This document shows positions 10,201-17,470 of a stretch of DNA of 35,906 nt, piece after piece. The position numbers and the translations under genes are program-made. The stretch's first letter is position 1. Every line of letters starts with the position of its first letter. Origin of the DNA: an uncultured Lachnospiraceae bacterium (GTDB lineage: Bacteria > Bacillota > Clostridia > Lachnospirales > Lachnospiraceae). The notes under the pieces are model-generated. The model was not told the origin of the DNA. It saw only the letters and a list, made by a program, of their open reading frames with translations, and did no database searches. The stretch spans positions 1 through 35,906 of the forward strand of contig CAJOQM010000006.1 of assembly GCA_905236845.1 (NCBI GenBank), read 5' to 3'.

Positions 10201-10575
10201 GGCACGGTGCTTGTTACGCTGGCCGATGAAGATAAGGAAGAAGCTCTGCCTTTGGTTCGCCGTTTTTATGAGCTTGGTTTTAATATCGAAGCTACGAAGG
10301 GTACGGGCAATTTTCTTAAGAAGCATGACATCAGGACGAGGATCCGCAGCAAATTAAGCGAGGGGAGCGACGATATCCTAAAGTCCGTAAGGGCAGGATA
10401 TGTAAGCTATATTATAAACACCCGTCCCCTTATTTCTACGGAAGGCTATGACGACGGCTCGGAAATCAGGAGCTGTGCCATAATGAACGGCGTAACCATG
10501 CTTACTTCTCTTGATACCGTGAGGATATTGCTTGATGTATTGGAGGATATTTCACCCAGGATTAGCGTAATCTAA
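7294..10575 (+). CDS. carB: Carbamoyl-phosphate synthase large subunit
   Basis: CarB joins bicarbonate, ammonia and two ATP into carbamoyl phosphate. The 1093 residues show two homologous ATP-grasp halves, beginning [21 protein letters not shown] and [21 protein letters not shown], and a C-terminal methylglyoxal-synthase-like regulatory domain from about residue 960. An Ala-rich stretch of about 25 residues near 484-510 ([17 protein letters not shown]) lies in the oligomerisation region between the halves and accounts for most of the excess over the usual length of about 1070. It overlaps carA by one base and is 63 bases before glnA. Confidence 0.97.
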   Translation: [1093 protein letters not shown]

Positions 10576-10596
10576 CCGGGCTTTGGCACCGGGTTT
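10576..10596 (+). other. Hairpin in the carB-glnA gap
   Basis: CCGGGC (10576-10581), loop TTTG, then GC, a bulged A and CCGG (to 10592) form a strong short hairpin just after the carB stop, followed by only three T residues. It may be a weak terminator or an RNA processing or stability element that sets glnA level relative to carB. No hexaloop of the ANTAR type and no convincing promoter are visible in this 63-base gap. Confidence 0.4.
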
Positions 10597-10638
10597 GACC
10601 TCGACATCATATTAACGGGAAATTTTAAGGAGGACAAG

Positions 10639-11814
10639 ATGACCTATACCGAAGAAGATGTTTTAAATTACATAGAAGAAGAGGATGCAAAATTTATCCG
10701 CCTGGCCTTTCGGGATGCGTACGGAGTCCAGAAAAATATTTCCGTAATGCCCGGCGAGGTAAAGAAGGCTTTTGAGGACGGAATCCCCATAAATGCTCGT
10801 GAAATCGCAGGCTTTAAGGACAGCCCCCATGCAGCGCTTTTCCTAAAGCCCGACCCCGACACCTTATCCGTCCTTCCCTGGAGGTCGGAAAGCGGCAAGG
10901 TCCTTCGGATGTTCTGCGATATTTACACCCCCGAGGGGAATGAGTATATTTCAGATACACGCTATATCCTTAAGCGAGCGCTGATTCAGGCAAAACTCGC
11001 CGGAGTGGAATTTCGTTTCGGTAATGAGATGGAATTTTATCTCTTTAAAAACGACGACGAGGGGAATGCGACCAAGATTCCCTATGACGAGGCGGGGTAT
11101 CTTGACATAGCGCCTCTTGATAAATGCGAAAATGTAAGGCGAGAGATTACCCTTACCATAGAGCGCATGGGCCTTACTGCGGAAAGGTCTCATCATGAGC
11201 GGGGACCCGGCCAAAACGAGATAGATTTCCACTACGCCAGGCCTCTTAAGGCGGCAGATCAGGCGACTACCTTTAAGATGGTCGTTAGCACCGTTGCGTC
11301 CAGATACGGTCTTACGGCTGATTTTTCGCCAAAGCCCCTGCCCGATAAGCCGGGAAACGGATATCATTTAAATATATTTGCCGTCGACCGCGATGGGAAT
11401 GATGTCATCAAATACGCCGCCGCGGGCATCATGGAAAGGATAAGGGATATCACCATTTTCCTTAATCCTACGGAGTCTTCATATGCCAGATTCGGCAACA
11501 ACACGGCTCCTGACAGGGTAAACTGGTCGGGCCGGGGAGAGTCTGAGCTTATGTATGTAGAGACGTACAAGGATAAGACGAGGGTCGAGCTAAGGAGTCC
11601 CGACGCTTCGGGCAACCCGTATCTCGTATATGCGCTGCTTATCTATGCGGGGCTTGAAGGGATAAAGAATAAAAAGGAGCTTCATTCAGAGATGAAAGAG
11701 GGCGGAGACCTCCTTCCCGCGACCAGAGCGGCTGCGATAGATGTGGCGCTTAAGAGCGACTTTGTCAGGGAATATGTACCGGAAGAGATCATAGCGGAAT
11801 ACACGAAGCAGTAG
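10639..11814 (+). CDS. glnA: Short glutamine synthetase family protein
   Basis: The family forms glutamine from glutamate, ammonia and ATP. Visible signatures are the N-terminal beta-grasp (AFRDAYGVQKNISVMP, about 24-38), metal ligands E130 and E132 (NEMEF), E187 and E194 (HHERGPGQNEIDF), H243 in GNGYH, and R315/R319 in RVELRSPD followed by NPYL. At 391 residues it is shorter than usual type I enzymes (about 440-470). The flap that normally carries a catalytic Glu reads FGNNTAP here, and the conserved NRS segment reads GRGES. Activity as a true synthetase is likely but not certain. The start has an excellent site AAGGAGGA at 10627-10634. It is followed after 11 bases by the ANTAR regulator. 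Confidence 0.88.
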   Translation: MTYTEEDVLNYIEEEDAKFIRLAFRDAYGVQKNISVMPGEVKKAFEDGIPINAREIAGFKDSPHAALFLKPDPDTLSVLPWRSESGKVLRMFCDIYTPEGNEYISDTRYILKRALIQAKLAGVEFRFGNEMEFYLFKNDDEGNATKIPYDEAGYLDIAPLDKCENVRREITLTIERMGLTAERSHHERGPGQNEIDFHYARPLKAADQATTFKMVVSTVASRYGLTADFSPKPLPDKPGNGYHLNIFAVDRDGNDVIKYAAAGIMERIRDITIFLNPTESSYARFGNNTAPDRVNWSGRGESELMYVETYKDKTRVELRSPDASGNPYLVYALLIYAGLEGIKNKKELHSEMKEGGDLLPATRAAAIDVALKSDFVREYVPEEIIAEYTKQ

Positions 11815-11825
11815 GGAGGGATTTT

Positions 11826-12416
11826 ATGCCTAAAAAAGAAGACATCGGGCATTCTCTCCTCGTAATATCAGCTTCCGAACAGTTCGATGCCATTGTGAAA
11901 AATTCTCTGAAACCCGGCAAATTTGTCACCAGGGATTTTATCAAAAACGCATCCCTTGCCAGGCGCAATCTCTTTGAGAGATATTATGATATAGTGATCA
12001 TCAATTCTCCTCTCCCCGACGAAAACGGTCTTGAGATAGCGCTAGACGCCGTGGAAAAATGCGGCGCCACCGTCCTTATTACCGTTCCGAAGGATGTATA
12101 TGCGGATGTGACGGATGCCGTCACGGATTACGGAGTCCTGGTCCTGCCAAAGCCCTTTTCCAAGGACAGGATGGATAATGTCGTTCGCTTCCTTATCGCA
12201 AGCACAGACAGGCTTCGCAAAATGCAGCTTGAGATAGATAAGACCAATGAGAAGCTCGAGGAGCTGCGTATAGTAAGCAAGGTTAAATGTCTCCTCGTGG
12301 AAAGGGAGCATATGAGCGAGGATGAAGCCCACAAATACATAGGAAAGCTCGCCATGGATAATGGAGTCTCCAGAGGCAGAGCCGCCAAGGGGCTGCTGGA
12401 TGAAATGGAAGATTAG
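11826..12416 (+). CDS. ANTAR-domain antiterminator with degenerate receiver
   Basis: ANTAR proteins bind tandem hexaloop RNA hairpins and prevent terminator formation. This 196-residue protein has a receiver-like domain (about 9-125), a coiled-coil linker (about 127-147) and a C-terminal three-helix ANTAR domain (about 150-194) with the typical core AKVKCLL-like, SEDEAHKYIGKLAMD and GVSRGRAAKGLL. The receiver is atypical: N60 occupies the phospho-acceptor position (IINSPLPDENG), and the usual acidic pair is replaced by SAS (15-17), although K in LPKPF remains. It is therefore a pseudo-receiver, and its signal is unlikely to be aspartyl phosphorylation. As last gene of the operon whose leader has two hexaloops, it probably controls its own operon. 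The operon has no sensor kinase gene. Confidence 0.9.
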   Translation: MPKKEDIGHSLLVISASEQFDAIVKNSLKPGKFVTRDFIKNASLARRNLFERYYDIVIINSPLPDENGLEIALDAVEKCGATVLITVPKDVYADVTDAVTDYGVLVLPKPFSKDRMDNVVRFLIASTDRLRKMQLEIDKTNEKLEELRIVSKVKCLLVEREHMSEDEAHKYIGKLAMDNGVSRGRAAKGLLDEMED

Positions 12417-12514
12417 ATATTTTGAATCCGATGGGGTGATACCTGCGCGAGAGGAAAAATAGCAATTCCGCAGGTACTTGCATGTGGTGTATTTGGATGC
12501 GGAATAAAAACCCC
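12417..12514 (+). other. Spacer with two mutually exclusive inverted repeats
   Basis: TACCTGCG (12440-12447) is complementary to CGCAGGTA (12469-12476). ATTCCGC (12465-12471) is complementary to GCGGAAT (12499-12505). The two hairpins compete for 12469-12471, and neither is followed by a T run. This is the only candidate 3' end structure for the gltB operon. It could be a poor terminator or an RNA switch; no gene is seen here. Confidence 0.4.
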
Positions 12515-12543
12515 TTGACACAAAAAAGGATTTTTGGTATCCT
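12515..12543 (+). promoter_or_regulatory. Promoter of the trpE T-box leader
   Basis: TTGACA is at 12515-12520, the spacer is 17 bases, and TATCCT is at 12538-12543 with an extended -10 TG at 12535-12536. It lies immediately before the T-box leader. Confidence 0.75.
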
Positions 12544-12552
12544 ACCAAGCAG

Positions 12553-12852
12553 TTGAATAAAGTCACAAACCTGTGAAGCGGAAGAAAAAGCATTTTATCG
12601 CCGGGAGCGAGTCCGGGACGGTGGGAGCCGGATGGTAAGAGGGATGCGTGAAGGGAGACTTTCTTATATGGGCCGTTGAGGGCATGGGGAACGGGATTAT
12701 ACTTAGTATCCGTGACGTGAGGCATACGTTAGTTGTCGAAGATGTGAAGGCATCTTGCTAAGAGCATGGGTCATACCATGAATCAGGGTGGCACCGCGGA
12801 TTGAATTATTCGTCCCTGACAGAAATATAATGTTTCTGTTAGGGATTTTTTT
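12553..12852 (+). promoter_or_regulatory. T-box leader, probably tryptophan-specific
   Basis: T-box RNAs bind an uncharged tRNA, which stabilises an antiterminator. The canonical T-box AGGGTGGCACCGCGG is at 12785-12799. Its TGGC bulge pairs with a tRNA 3' end GCCA, matching the G73 discriminator of bacterial tRNA-Trp. A stem I distal helix (TCCGG/CCGGA around 12610-12632) is present. The helix AAGAAA/TTTCTT places ATATGGGCC in the specifier loop, with TGG (Trp) at 12669-12671; this specifier assignment is my folding and is less certain than the T-box itself. The downstream trpE and trpG genes agree with Trp specificity. Confidence 0.88.
12813..12852 (+). terminator. T-box terminator
   Basis: TCCCTGACAGAAA (12813-12825) pairs with TTTCTGTTAGGGA (12833-12845) with one G-U pair, followed by seven T at 12846-12852. 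It lies just after the T-box motif and competes with the antiterminator. Confidence 0.92.
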
Positions 12853-12905
12853 GTGCGTTAAAAGTCCTGAAAGAGGCAAAACGAAAGGAAAATATTTAAA
12901 AAACC

Positions 12906-14369
12906 ATGGAAATTATTACAGATTTTGAATTTACGCAAACCCTGGCTGCGGAGGGTAAATACGACATTATCCCCGTGGCGGGAAGCATTCTTTCTGATTT
13001 TATTACGCCCATCGAGGCCATGCGGATTTTAAAGAACGCTTCTTCCCATGTGTATATGCTTGAGTCCGCCAAGGCAAACGAAAAATGGGGCAGATACACC
13101 TTTCTCGGTTATGAGCCGGGGATTAATATTACCTGCGAAAACGGTGTTTTAAGGATGGGGGATGAGGTGATTGAAACCAAGGAGCCTGCGGTTTACATAA
13201 GACAGCTTCTCTCCCGGAACAAGAGCCCGCGGATTCCCTTTCTTCCGTCGTTTACAGGCGGTCTTGTAGGATATTTTTCGTATGATTATTTTGCCCTGTG
13301 CGAGCAAGCCGCCCGTACCGACGCAAAGGATACGGAAAATTTCAAGGAGCTTGACCTTATGCTCTTTGACAAGGTAATTGCCTTTGATAACGTACGCCAG
13401 CAGATAATTCTTATTGCAAATATGAAAGCGGATGCAGGAAGGAAGGGCTATGACGATGCAGTTTTAGAATTAAAGAAGCTTGAAGCCCTCCTTAATTCCG
13501 GCAAGAAAGCAAAAGAAGAAGCCGGCAGGCTTCTTTCGGAAATTACCCCTATGTTTGACAGGGATAAATTCTGCAACATGGTAGATACCGCAAAGCATTA
13601 TATCCGCGAGGGAGATATATTCCAGGTCGTCCTTTCAAACAGGCTGTGCGCAGATTTCGAGGGAAGCCTTCTAAATACCTACCGCATGCTTCGCACCATA
13701 AATCCTTCGCCGTATATGTTTTATTTTTCGGGGACTGATGTTGAGGTGGCTGGAGCTTCCCCCGAGACATTGGTAAAGCTCGAAGACGACACGCTTTATA
13801 CATTTCCCCTTGCAGGAACCAGGCGGCGGGGTGATACAGATGATGAAGACAGGGCTCTTGAAGAAGAGCTGCTTCAAGACGAAAAGGAGCTGGCGGAACA
13901 TAATATGCTGGTAGATCTCGGGCGAAACGATATTGGCAAGATCAGCGAATTTGGCAGCGTAAAGGTGCAAAAGCTAAGGGAAATCCAAAGGTATTCCCAC
14001 GTTATGCATATAGGCTCTACCGTAACGGGGAAGATTCGCAAGGATAAGGATGCTCTCGATGCCATAGAGGCGGTGCTTCCTGCGGGAACTCTTTCCGGCG
14101 CTCCGAAGATAAGGGCTTGCCAAATCATAGGGGGGCTAGAAAACAACAAGCGGGGCATCTACGGAGGCGCTGTGGGATACATTGATTTTTCGGGAAATAT
14201 GGATATGTGCATCGCAATAAGGATAGCCTATAAGAAAAACGGCAGAGTGTTCGTCCGAAGCGGCGCAGGGATCGTAGGCGATTCCGATCCGGATAAGGAA
14301 TACGAAGAATGCTTAAACAAGGCAAAGGCTGTGGTAAACGCCCTTAAAGCCGCACAGGAGGTGGATTAA
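12906..14369 (+). CDS. trpE: Anthranilate synthase component I
   Basis: TrpE converts chorismate and ammonia (supplied from glutamine by TrpG) to anthranilate, the first step of tryptophan synthesis. The 487 residues show the N-terminal Trp feedback-site motif YMLESA (about 49-54) and the chorismate-binding core with GDIFQVVLSNR, PSPYMFY, ASPETLVKL, GTRRRG, ELAEHNMLVDLGRND, LPAGTLSGAPK and YGGAVGY. The LES motif and the upstream Trp T-box favour TrpE over PabB. The ATG at 12906 has only a distant AAAGGAAAA site, so initiation may be modest. trpG starts two bases after the stop. No trpDCFBA genes follow. Confidence 0.94.
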   Translation: MEIITDFEFTQTLAAEGKYDIIPVAGSILSDFITPIEAMRILKNASSHVYMLESAKANEKWGRYTFLGYEPGINITCENGVLRMGDEVIETKEPAVYIRQLLSRNKSPRIPFLPSFTGGLVGYFSYDYFALCEQAARTDAKDTENFKELDLMLFDKVIAFDNVRQQIILIANMKADAGRKGYDDAVLELKKLEALLNSGKKAKEEAGRLLSEITPMFDRDKFCNMVDTAKHYIREGDIFQVVLSNRLCADFEGSLLNTYRMLRTINPSPYMFYFSGTDVEVAGASPETLVKLEDDTLYTFPLAGTRRRGDTDDEDRALEEELLQDEKELAEHNMLVDLGRNDIGKISEFGSVKVQKLREIQRYSHVMHIGSTVTGKIRKDKDALDAIEAVLPAGTLSGAPKIRACQIIGGLENNKRGIYGGAVGYIDFSGNMDMCIAIRIAYKKNGRVFVRSGAGIVGDSDPDKEYEECLNKAKAVVNALKAAQEVD

Positions 14370-14370
14370 G

Positions 14371-14940
14371 ATGACTCTCCTTATAGATAATTATGATAGT
14401 TTTTCATATAATCTTTACCAGTATGTGGGGGAGATTGACCCAGATATAAAGGTGATTCGAAATAACGAATATACAATAGATGAAATAATGCAAATGAAGC
14501 CGTCCCGCATCATTATATCTCCCGGACCCGGGCGGCCTGAAAATGCGGGAATCATAGTTGAGCTTATCCGCAGGATGAAAGGGGAGGTTCCTATCCTTGG
14601 AGTATGCCTTGGGCATCAGGCTATCTGCCTTGCTTTCGGAGCAAAGATAACATACGCAAAGCGGCTTATGCACGGAAAGGAGTCTCCGATAGATATAGAC
14701 AAAAGTTGCCCGTTGTTTGCGAATTGCGGCGAGAGAATAAATGTGGCAAGATATCATTCTCTGATAGCTGATAGCACTGCCATCCCCGACGAACTTAAAG
14801 TCACGGCACGCACGGATGACGGGGAGGTCATGGCGGTTATGCATGAGAGTTATCCCGTCTACGGAGTGCAATTCCATCCCGAATCCATCATGACTCCCGA
14901 TGGAAAGAAGCTGATTAAGAATTTTATATCTCTGGCATAA
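14371..14940 (+). CDS. trpG: Anthranilate synthase component II (glutamine amidotransferase)
   Basis: This 189-residue class I amidotransferase supplies ammonia to TrpE. It begins LLIDNYDSFSYNLYQY, has the oxyanion motif PGPGRP (51-56), and shows the triad C79 (GVCLGHQ), H169 and E171 (QFHPES). In some bacteria the same subunit also serves PabB for folate, which cannot be decided here. The site CAGGAGGTGG at the end of trpE precedes it, and a two-base gap makes translational coupling likely. Confidence 0.93.
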   Translation: MTLLIDNYDSFSYNLYQYVGEIDPDIKVIRNNEYTIDEIMQMKPSRIIISPGPGRPENAGIIVELIRRMKGEVPILGVCLGHQAICLAFGAKITYAKRLMHGKESPIDIDKSCPLFANCGERINVARYHSLIADSTAIPDELKVTARTDDGEVMAVMHESYPVYGVQFHPESIMTPDGKKLIKNFISLA

Positions 14941-14970
14941 TGGACGAAATAGTGGTATTATTGTGCTGCT

Positions 14971-16020
14971 ATGAATAATTTTTCGGATAGAAAAATAAAA
15001 TATCCCATAGATTTTGTGGTTTCCTGGGTGGATGAAAAGGATCCTTTATGGCAAAGCCGCATGGAAGAGACGCTTAGAAACGCCTGCGTTGACTCCGAAA
15101 GGCGCTTCGACAAAGATTTTGCCGACGAAAGATACAGGGACTGGAAACTTCTTAAATATTGGTTTCGGGGTGTGGAGAAATTTGCTCCCTGGGTCCGCAG
15201 AGTGTGGCTTGTTACCGACGCACAGGTGCCGGATTTTATAAACCTCGGTTATAAAAAACTTAATATTGTAGATCACAAAGATTATATTCCCGCAAAATAT
15301 CTGCCAACATTTAATTCAAATGTTATAGAGTTAAATTTTCACAGAATAGAAGGATTAAGCGAGCATTTTGTTTACTTTAACGATGATATGCTGCTTACTT
15401 CCCCCGTTAAAAGGAGCGATTTTTTCCGGAACGGAGTGCCTGCGGATATGCTTTGCTTCCAGCCGGATGTGGCGAATGAGACCGATGATATTATGCCTTA
15501 TATTTTCCTTAATAATGCCATGGTTCTTGCCAGGCATTTTGATAAGAGGGCGGCGGTTTTTCAAAATCCCGGAAACTATTTTTCCCTGCGTTATCCTTTT
15601 AAAAATATTGTATATAACGCCATGGAGCTGTGCTTTCCCAGATATACGGGGTTCTTTACGCCCCATGGTCCGTCGCCTTTTATGAAGAGCGCATTTTATA
15701 AACTCTGGCAAATCGAGGGAGAGGCTTTTGATAAATCCTGCGAGAGCAAATTCCGCAGCAGAAACGATATTAACCAATATCTTATACGGGAGTATCAGAA
15801 GCTTTCGGGGGATTTTACGCCTTATAATACGGCGGAAAATCTGGCATACTGCGATCTTTCGGATGACAACGAAAGGATTTGCCGCATTATATCCGGGCAG
15901 AAAAAGAAGATGGTATGCTTGAATGACTCTGCGAATATCAGCGATTTTGAAGGCGCAAGAGCTCAATTGTGCAGTGCTTTTGAAACGATTTTGCCCGAAA
16001 AATCCCGATTTGAAAAATAA
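14971..16020 (+). CDS. Stealth-family sugar-phosphate transferase
   Basis: Stealth proteins transfer hexose-1-phosphate units to capsule or related surface polysaccharides. The 349 residues carry conserved region 1 (IDFVVSWVDEKDPLW, about 13-27), region 2 (RDWKLLKYWFRGVEKFAPWVR, then LVTDAQVP, about 56-87), region 3 (SEHFVYFNDDMLLTSP) and a region 4-like segment (HGPSPFMKSAFY). There is no signal peptide or membrane segment, so it acts in the cytoplasm. It lies 30 bases after trpG with no clear ribosome site and no terminator between, so it is probably read from the trp transcript. No other polysaccharide genes are nearby, so its substrate is unknown. Confidence 0.85.
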   Translation: MNNFSDRKIKYPIDFVVSWVDEKDPLWQSRMEETLRNACVDSERRFDKDFADERYRDWKLLKYWFRGVEKFAPWVRRVWLVTDAQVPDFINLGYKKLNIVDHKDYIPAKYLPTFNSNVIELNFHRIEGLSEHFVYFNDDMLLTSPVKRSDFFRNGVPADMLCFQPDVANETDDIMPYIFLNNAMVLARHFDKRAAVFQNPGNYFSLRYPFKNIVYNAMELCFPRYTGFFTPHGPSPFMKSAFYKLWQIEGEAFDKSCESKFRSRNDINQYLIREYQKLSGDFTPYNTAENLAYCDLSDDNERICRIISGQKKKMVCLNDSANISDFEGARAQLCSAFETILPEKSRFEK

Positions 16021-16037
16021 GGGAATTATATTATAAT
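16010..16037 (+). promoter_or_regulatory. Candidate rarA promoter
   Basis: TTGAAA (16010-16015), a 16-base spacer and a perfect TATAAT (16032-16037) lie at the end of the Stealth gene. A transcript from here would begin near 16044, inside or after the ribosome site AAGGAG (16038-16043). It would therefore be nearly leaderless for the ATG at 16046. Confidence 0.55.
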
Positions 16038-16045
16038 AAGGAGCC

Positions 16046-17386
16046 ATGAGCACGTTGGATAACATGAATATATTCCAATTTATGAAGGAGAATTCTTCGG
16101 ATTCTAAGCCCCTAGCATCCCGCATGCGCCCGAGGACTTTAGATGAAGTGGAAGGGCAGCAGCATATTATAGGCGAAGGAAAATTGCTCCGAAGGGCTAT
16201 AGAAGCAGACAGGCTTTCATCTGCGATTTTCTACGGACCTCCCGGTACGGGAAAGACTACTCTTGCCAAGGTCATAGCCAATGAGACTTCTTCCGCATTC
16301 CACCAGATAAACGCTACGACTTCCGGCAAGAAGGATATGGAAGAAGCCGTGGAAAGAGCCCGGGATGACTTTTCCGCATACGGGAAAAAGACTATTCTTT
16401 TCATAGACGAGATACACCGGTTTAACAAGGGGCAGCAGGACTTTCTCCTGCCTCATGTAGAAGACGGAACGATCATTCTGATAGGTGCTACCACGGAGAA
16501 CCCGTATTTTGAAGTAAACAGCGCTCTTATTTCAAGGTCTGTGGTTTTTGAGCTGTATTCCCTGGAAAAGGATGATATTAAGAGGATACTTAAAAGAGCC
16601 GTATCCGATGAAAAACGGGGAGTCGGCGGCATGGGAGTAAACGTTACGGATGAGGCTTTGGATTTTCTTTCCGATGTATCAAACGGGGATGCCAGAAGCG
16701 CCCTGAACGCCCTTGAGCTTGGAGCCCTGACTACTCCGAAGGACAGTGAGGGCAGGATTGTTATAGATATCGATGTGGCGTCGGAATGCATCCAAAAGCG
16801 CATTCTAAATTACGAAAAGGACGGGGATAATCATTATGATGTGATTTCCGCATTCATAAAAAGCATGCGGGGCTCCGACCCTGATGCTGCGGTTTATTAT
16901 CTTGCACGTATGCTTTATGCGGGAGAGGATATTAAATTTATTGCACGGCGTATAATGATATGCGCATCCGAAGATGTGGGAAATGCGGATCCTATGGCGC
17001 TTACGGTTGCGGTAAGCGCAGCCCGGGCAATAGAGAGGCTGGGGATGCCGGAAGCAAGGATAGTGCTTGCCCAGGCAGCAGCCTATGTGGCATGCGCTCC
17101 AAAGAGTAACGCTGCCATTATGGCTATTGATGAGGCCTTAAGCGAGGTCAAAAACAACAGGACTCCACAGGTGCCGTCGTACCTTAGGGACAGCCATTAT
17201 TCCGGGGCGGAAAAATTGGGCCGGGGCATCGGCTACAAATACGCCCACAATTATCCCCATCATTATGTGAACCAACAATATCTTCCCGATGAGCTTAAGG
17301 ACAGGAAGTTTTATGAGCTCTCGGATGAGGGATATGAGCGCAAGATAAAGGAGAGGCTTAAAGGTTTGAAGAATGGCGGAGATTAG
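16046..17386 (+). CDS. rarA: Replication-associated recombination AAA+ ATPase RarA (MgsA)
   Basis: RarA acts at stalled replication forks and is related to clamp-loader ATPases. In the 446-residue reading the Walker A is GPPGTGKT (64-71), the Walker B is ILFIDEIHRF with D121, and GATTENP, the arginine finger region (NSALISRSVVFEL) and the C-terminal tetramerisation domain (MRGSDPDAAVYYLARML, RDSHYSGAEKLGRGIGYKY) follow. The start is ambiguous. ATG 16046 lies only 2 bases after AAGGAG; TTG 16055 has better spacing; and ATG 16064 (MNIFQFMKE) matches the usual family beginning. Confidence 0.95.
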   Translation: MSTLDNMNIFQFMKENSSDSKPLASRMRPRTLDEVEGQQHIIGEGKLLRRAIEADRLSSAIFYGPPGTGKTTLAKVIANETSSAFHQINATTSGKKDMEEAVERARDDFSAYGKKTILFIDEIHRFNKGQQDFLLPHVEDGTIILIGATTENPYFEVNSALISRSVVFELYSLEKDDIKRILKRAVSDEKRGVGGMGVNVTDEALDFLSDVSNGDARSALNALELGALTTPKDSEGRIVIDIDVASECIQKRILNYEKDGDNHYDVISAFIKSMRGSDPDAAVYYLARMLYAGEDIKFIARRIMICASEDVGNADPMALTVAVSAARAIERLGMPEARIVLAQAAAYVACAPKSNAAIMAIDEALSEVKNNRTPQVPSYLRDSHYSGAEKLGRGIGYKYAHNYPHHYVNQQYLPDELKDRKFYELSDEGYERKIKERLKGLKNGGD

Positions 17387-17470
17387 CCGGAGCGGGCGAA
17401 GGAAAGTTGGTTGACATAACACCGGAAGCGACCCGGCAAGTACCACTAATAACGACAAAGGAGAAAATCA

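Noticed and set aside
12906..14940. trpE-trpG read as pabB-pabA (folate)
   Set aside because: The LES feedback motif and the Trp-type T-box favour anthranilate synthase.
17411..17440. Perfect TTGACA before the aminotransferase gene
   Set aside because: No acceptable -10 box occurs 15-19 bases downstream.
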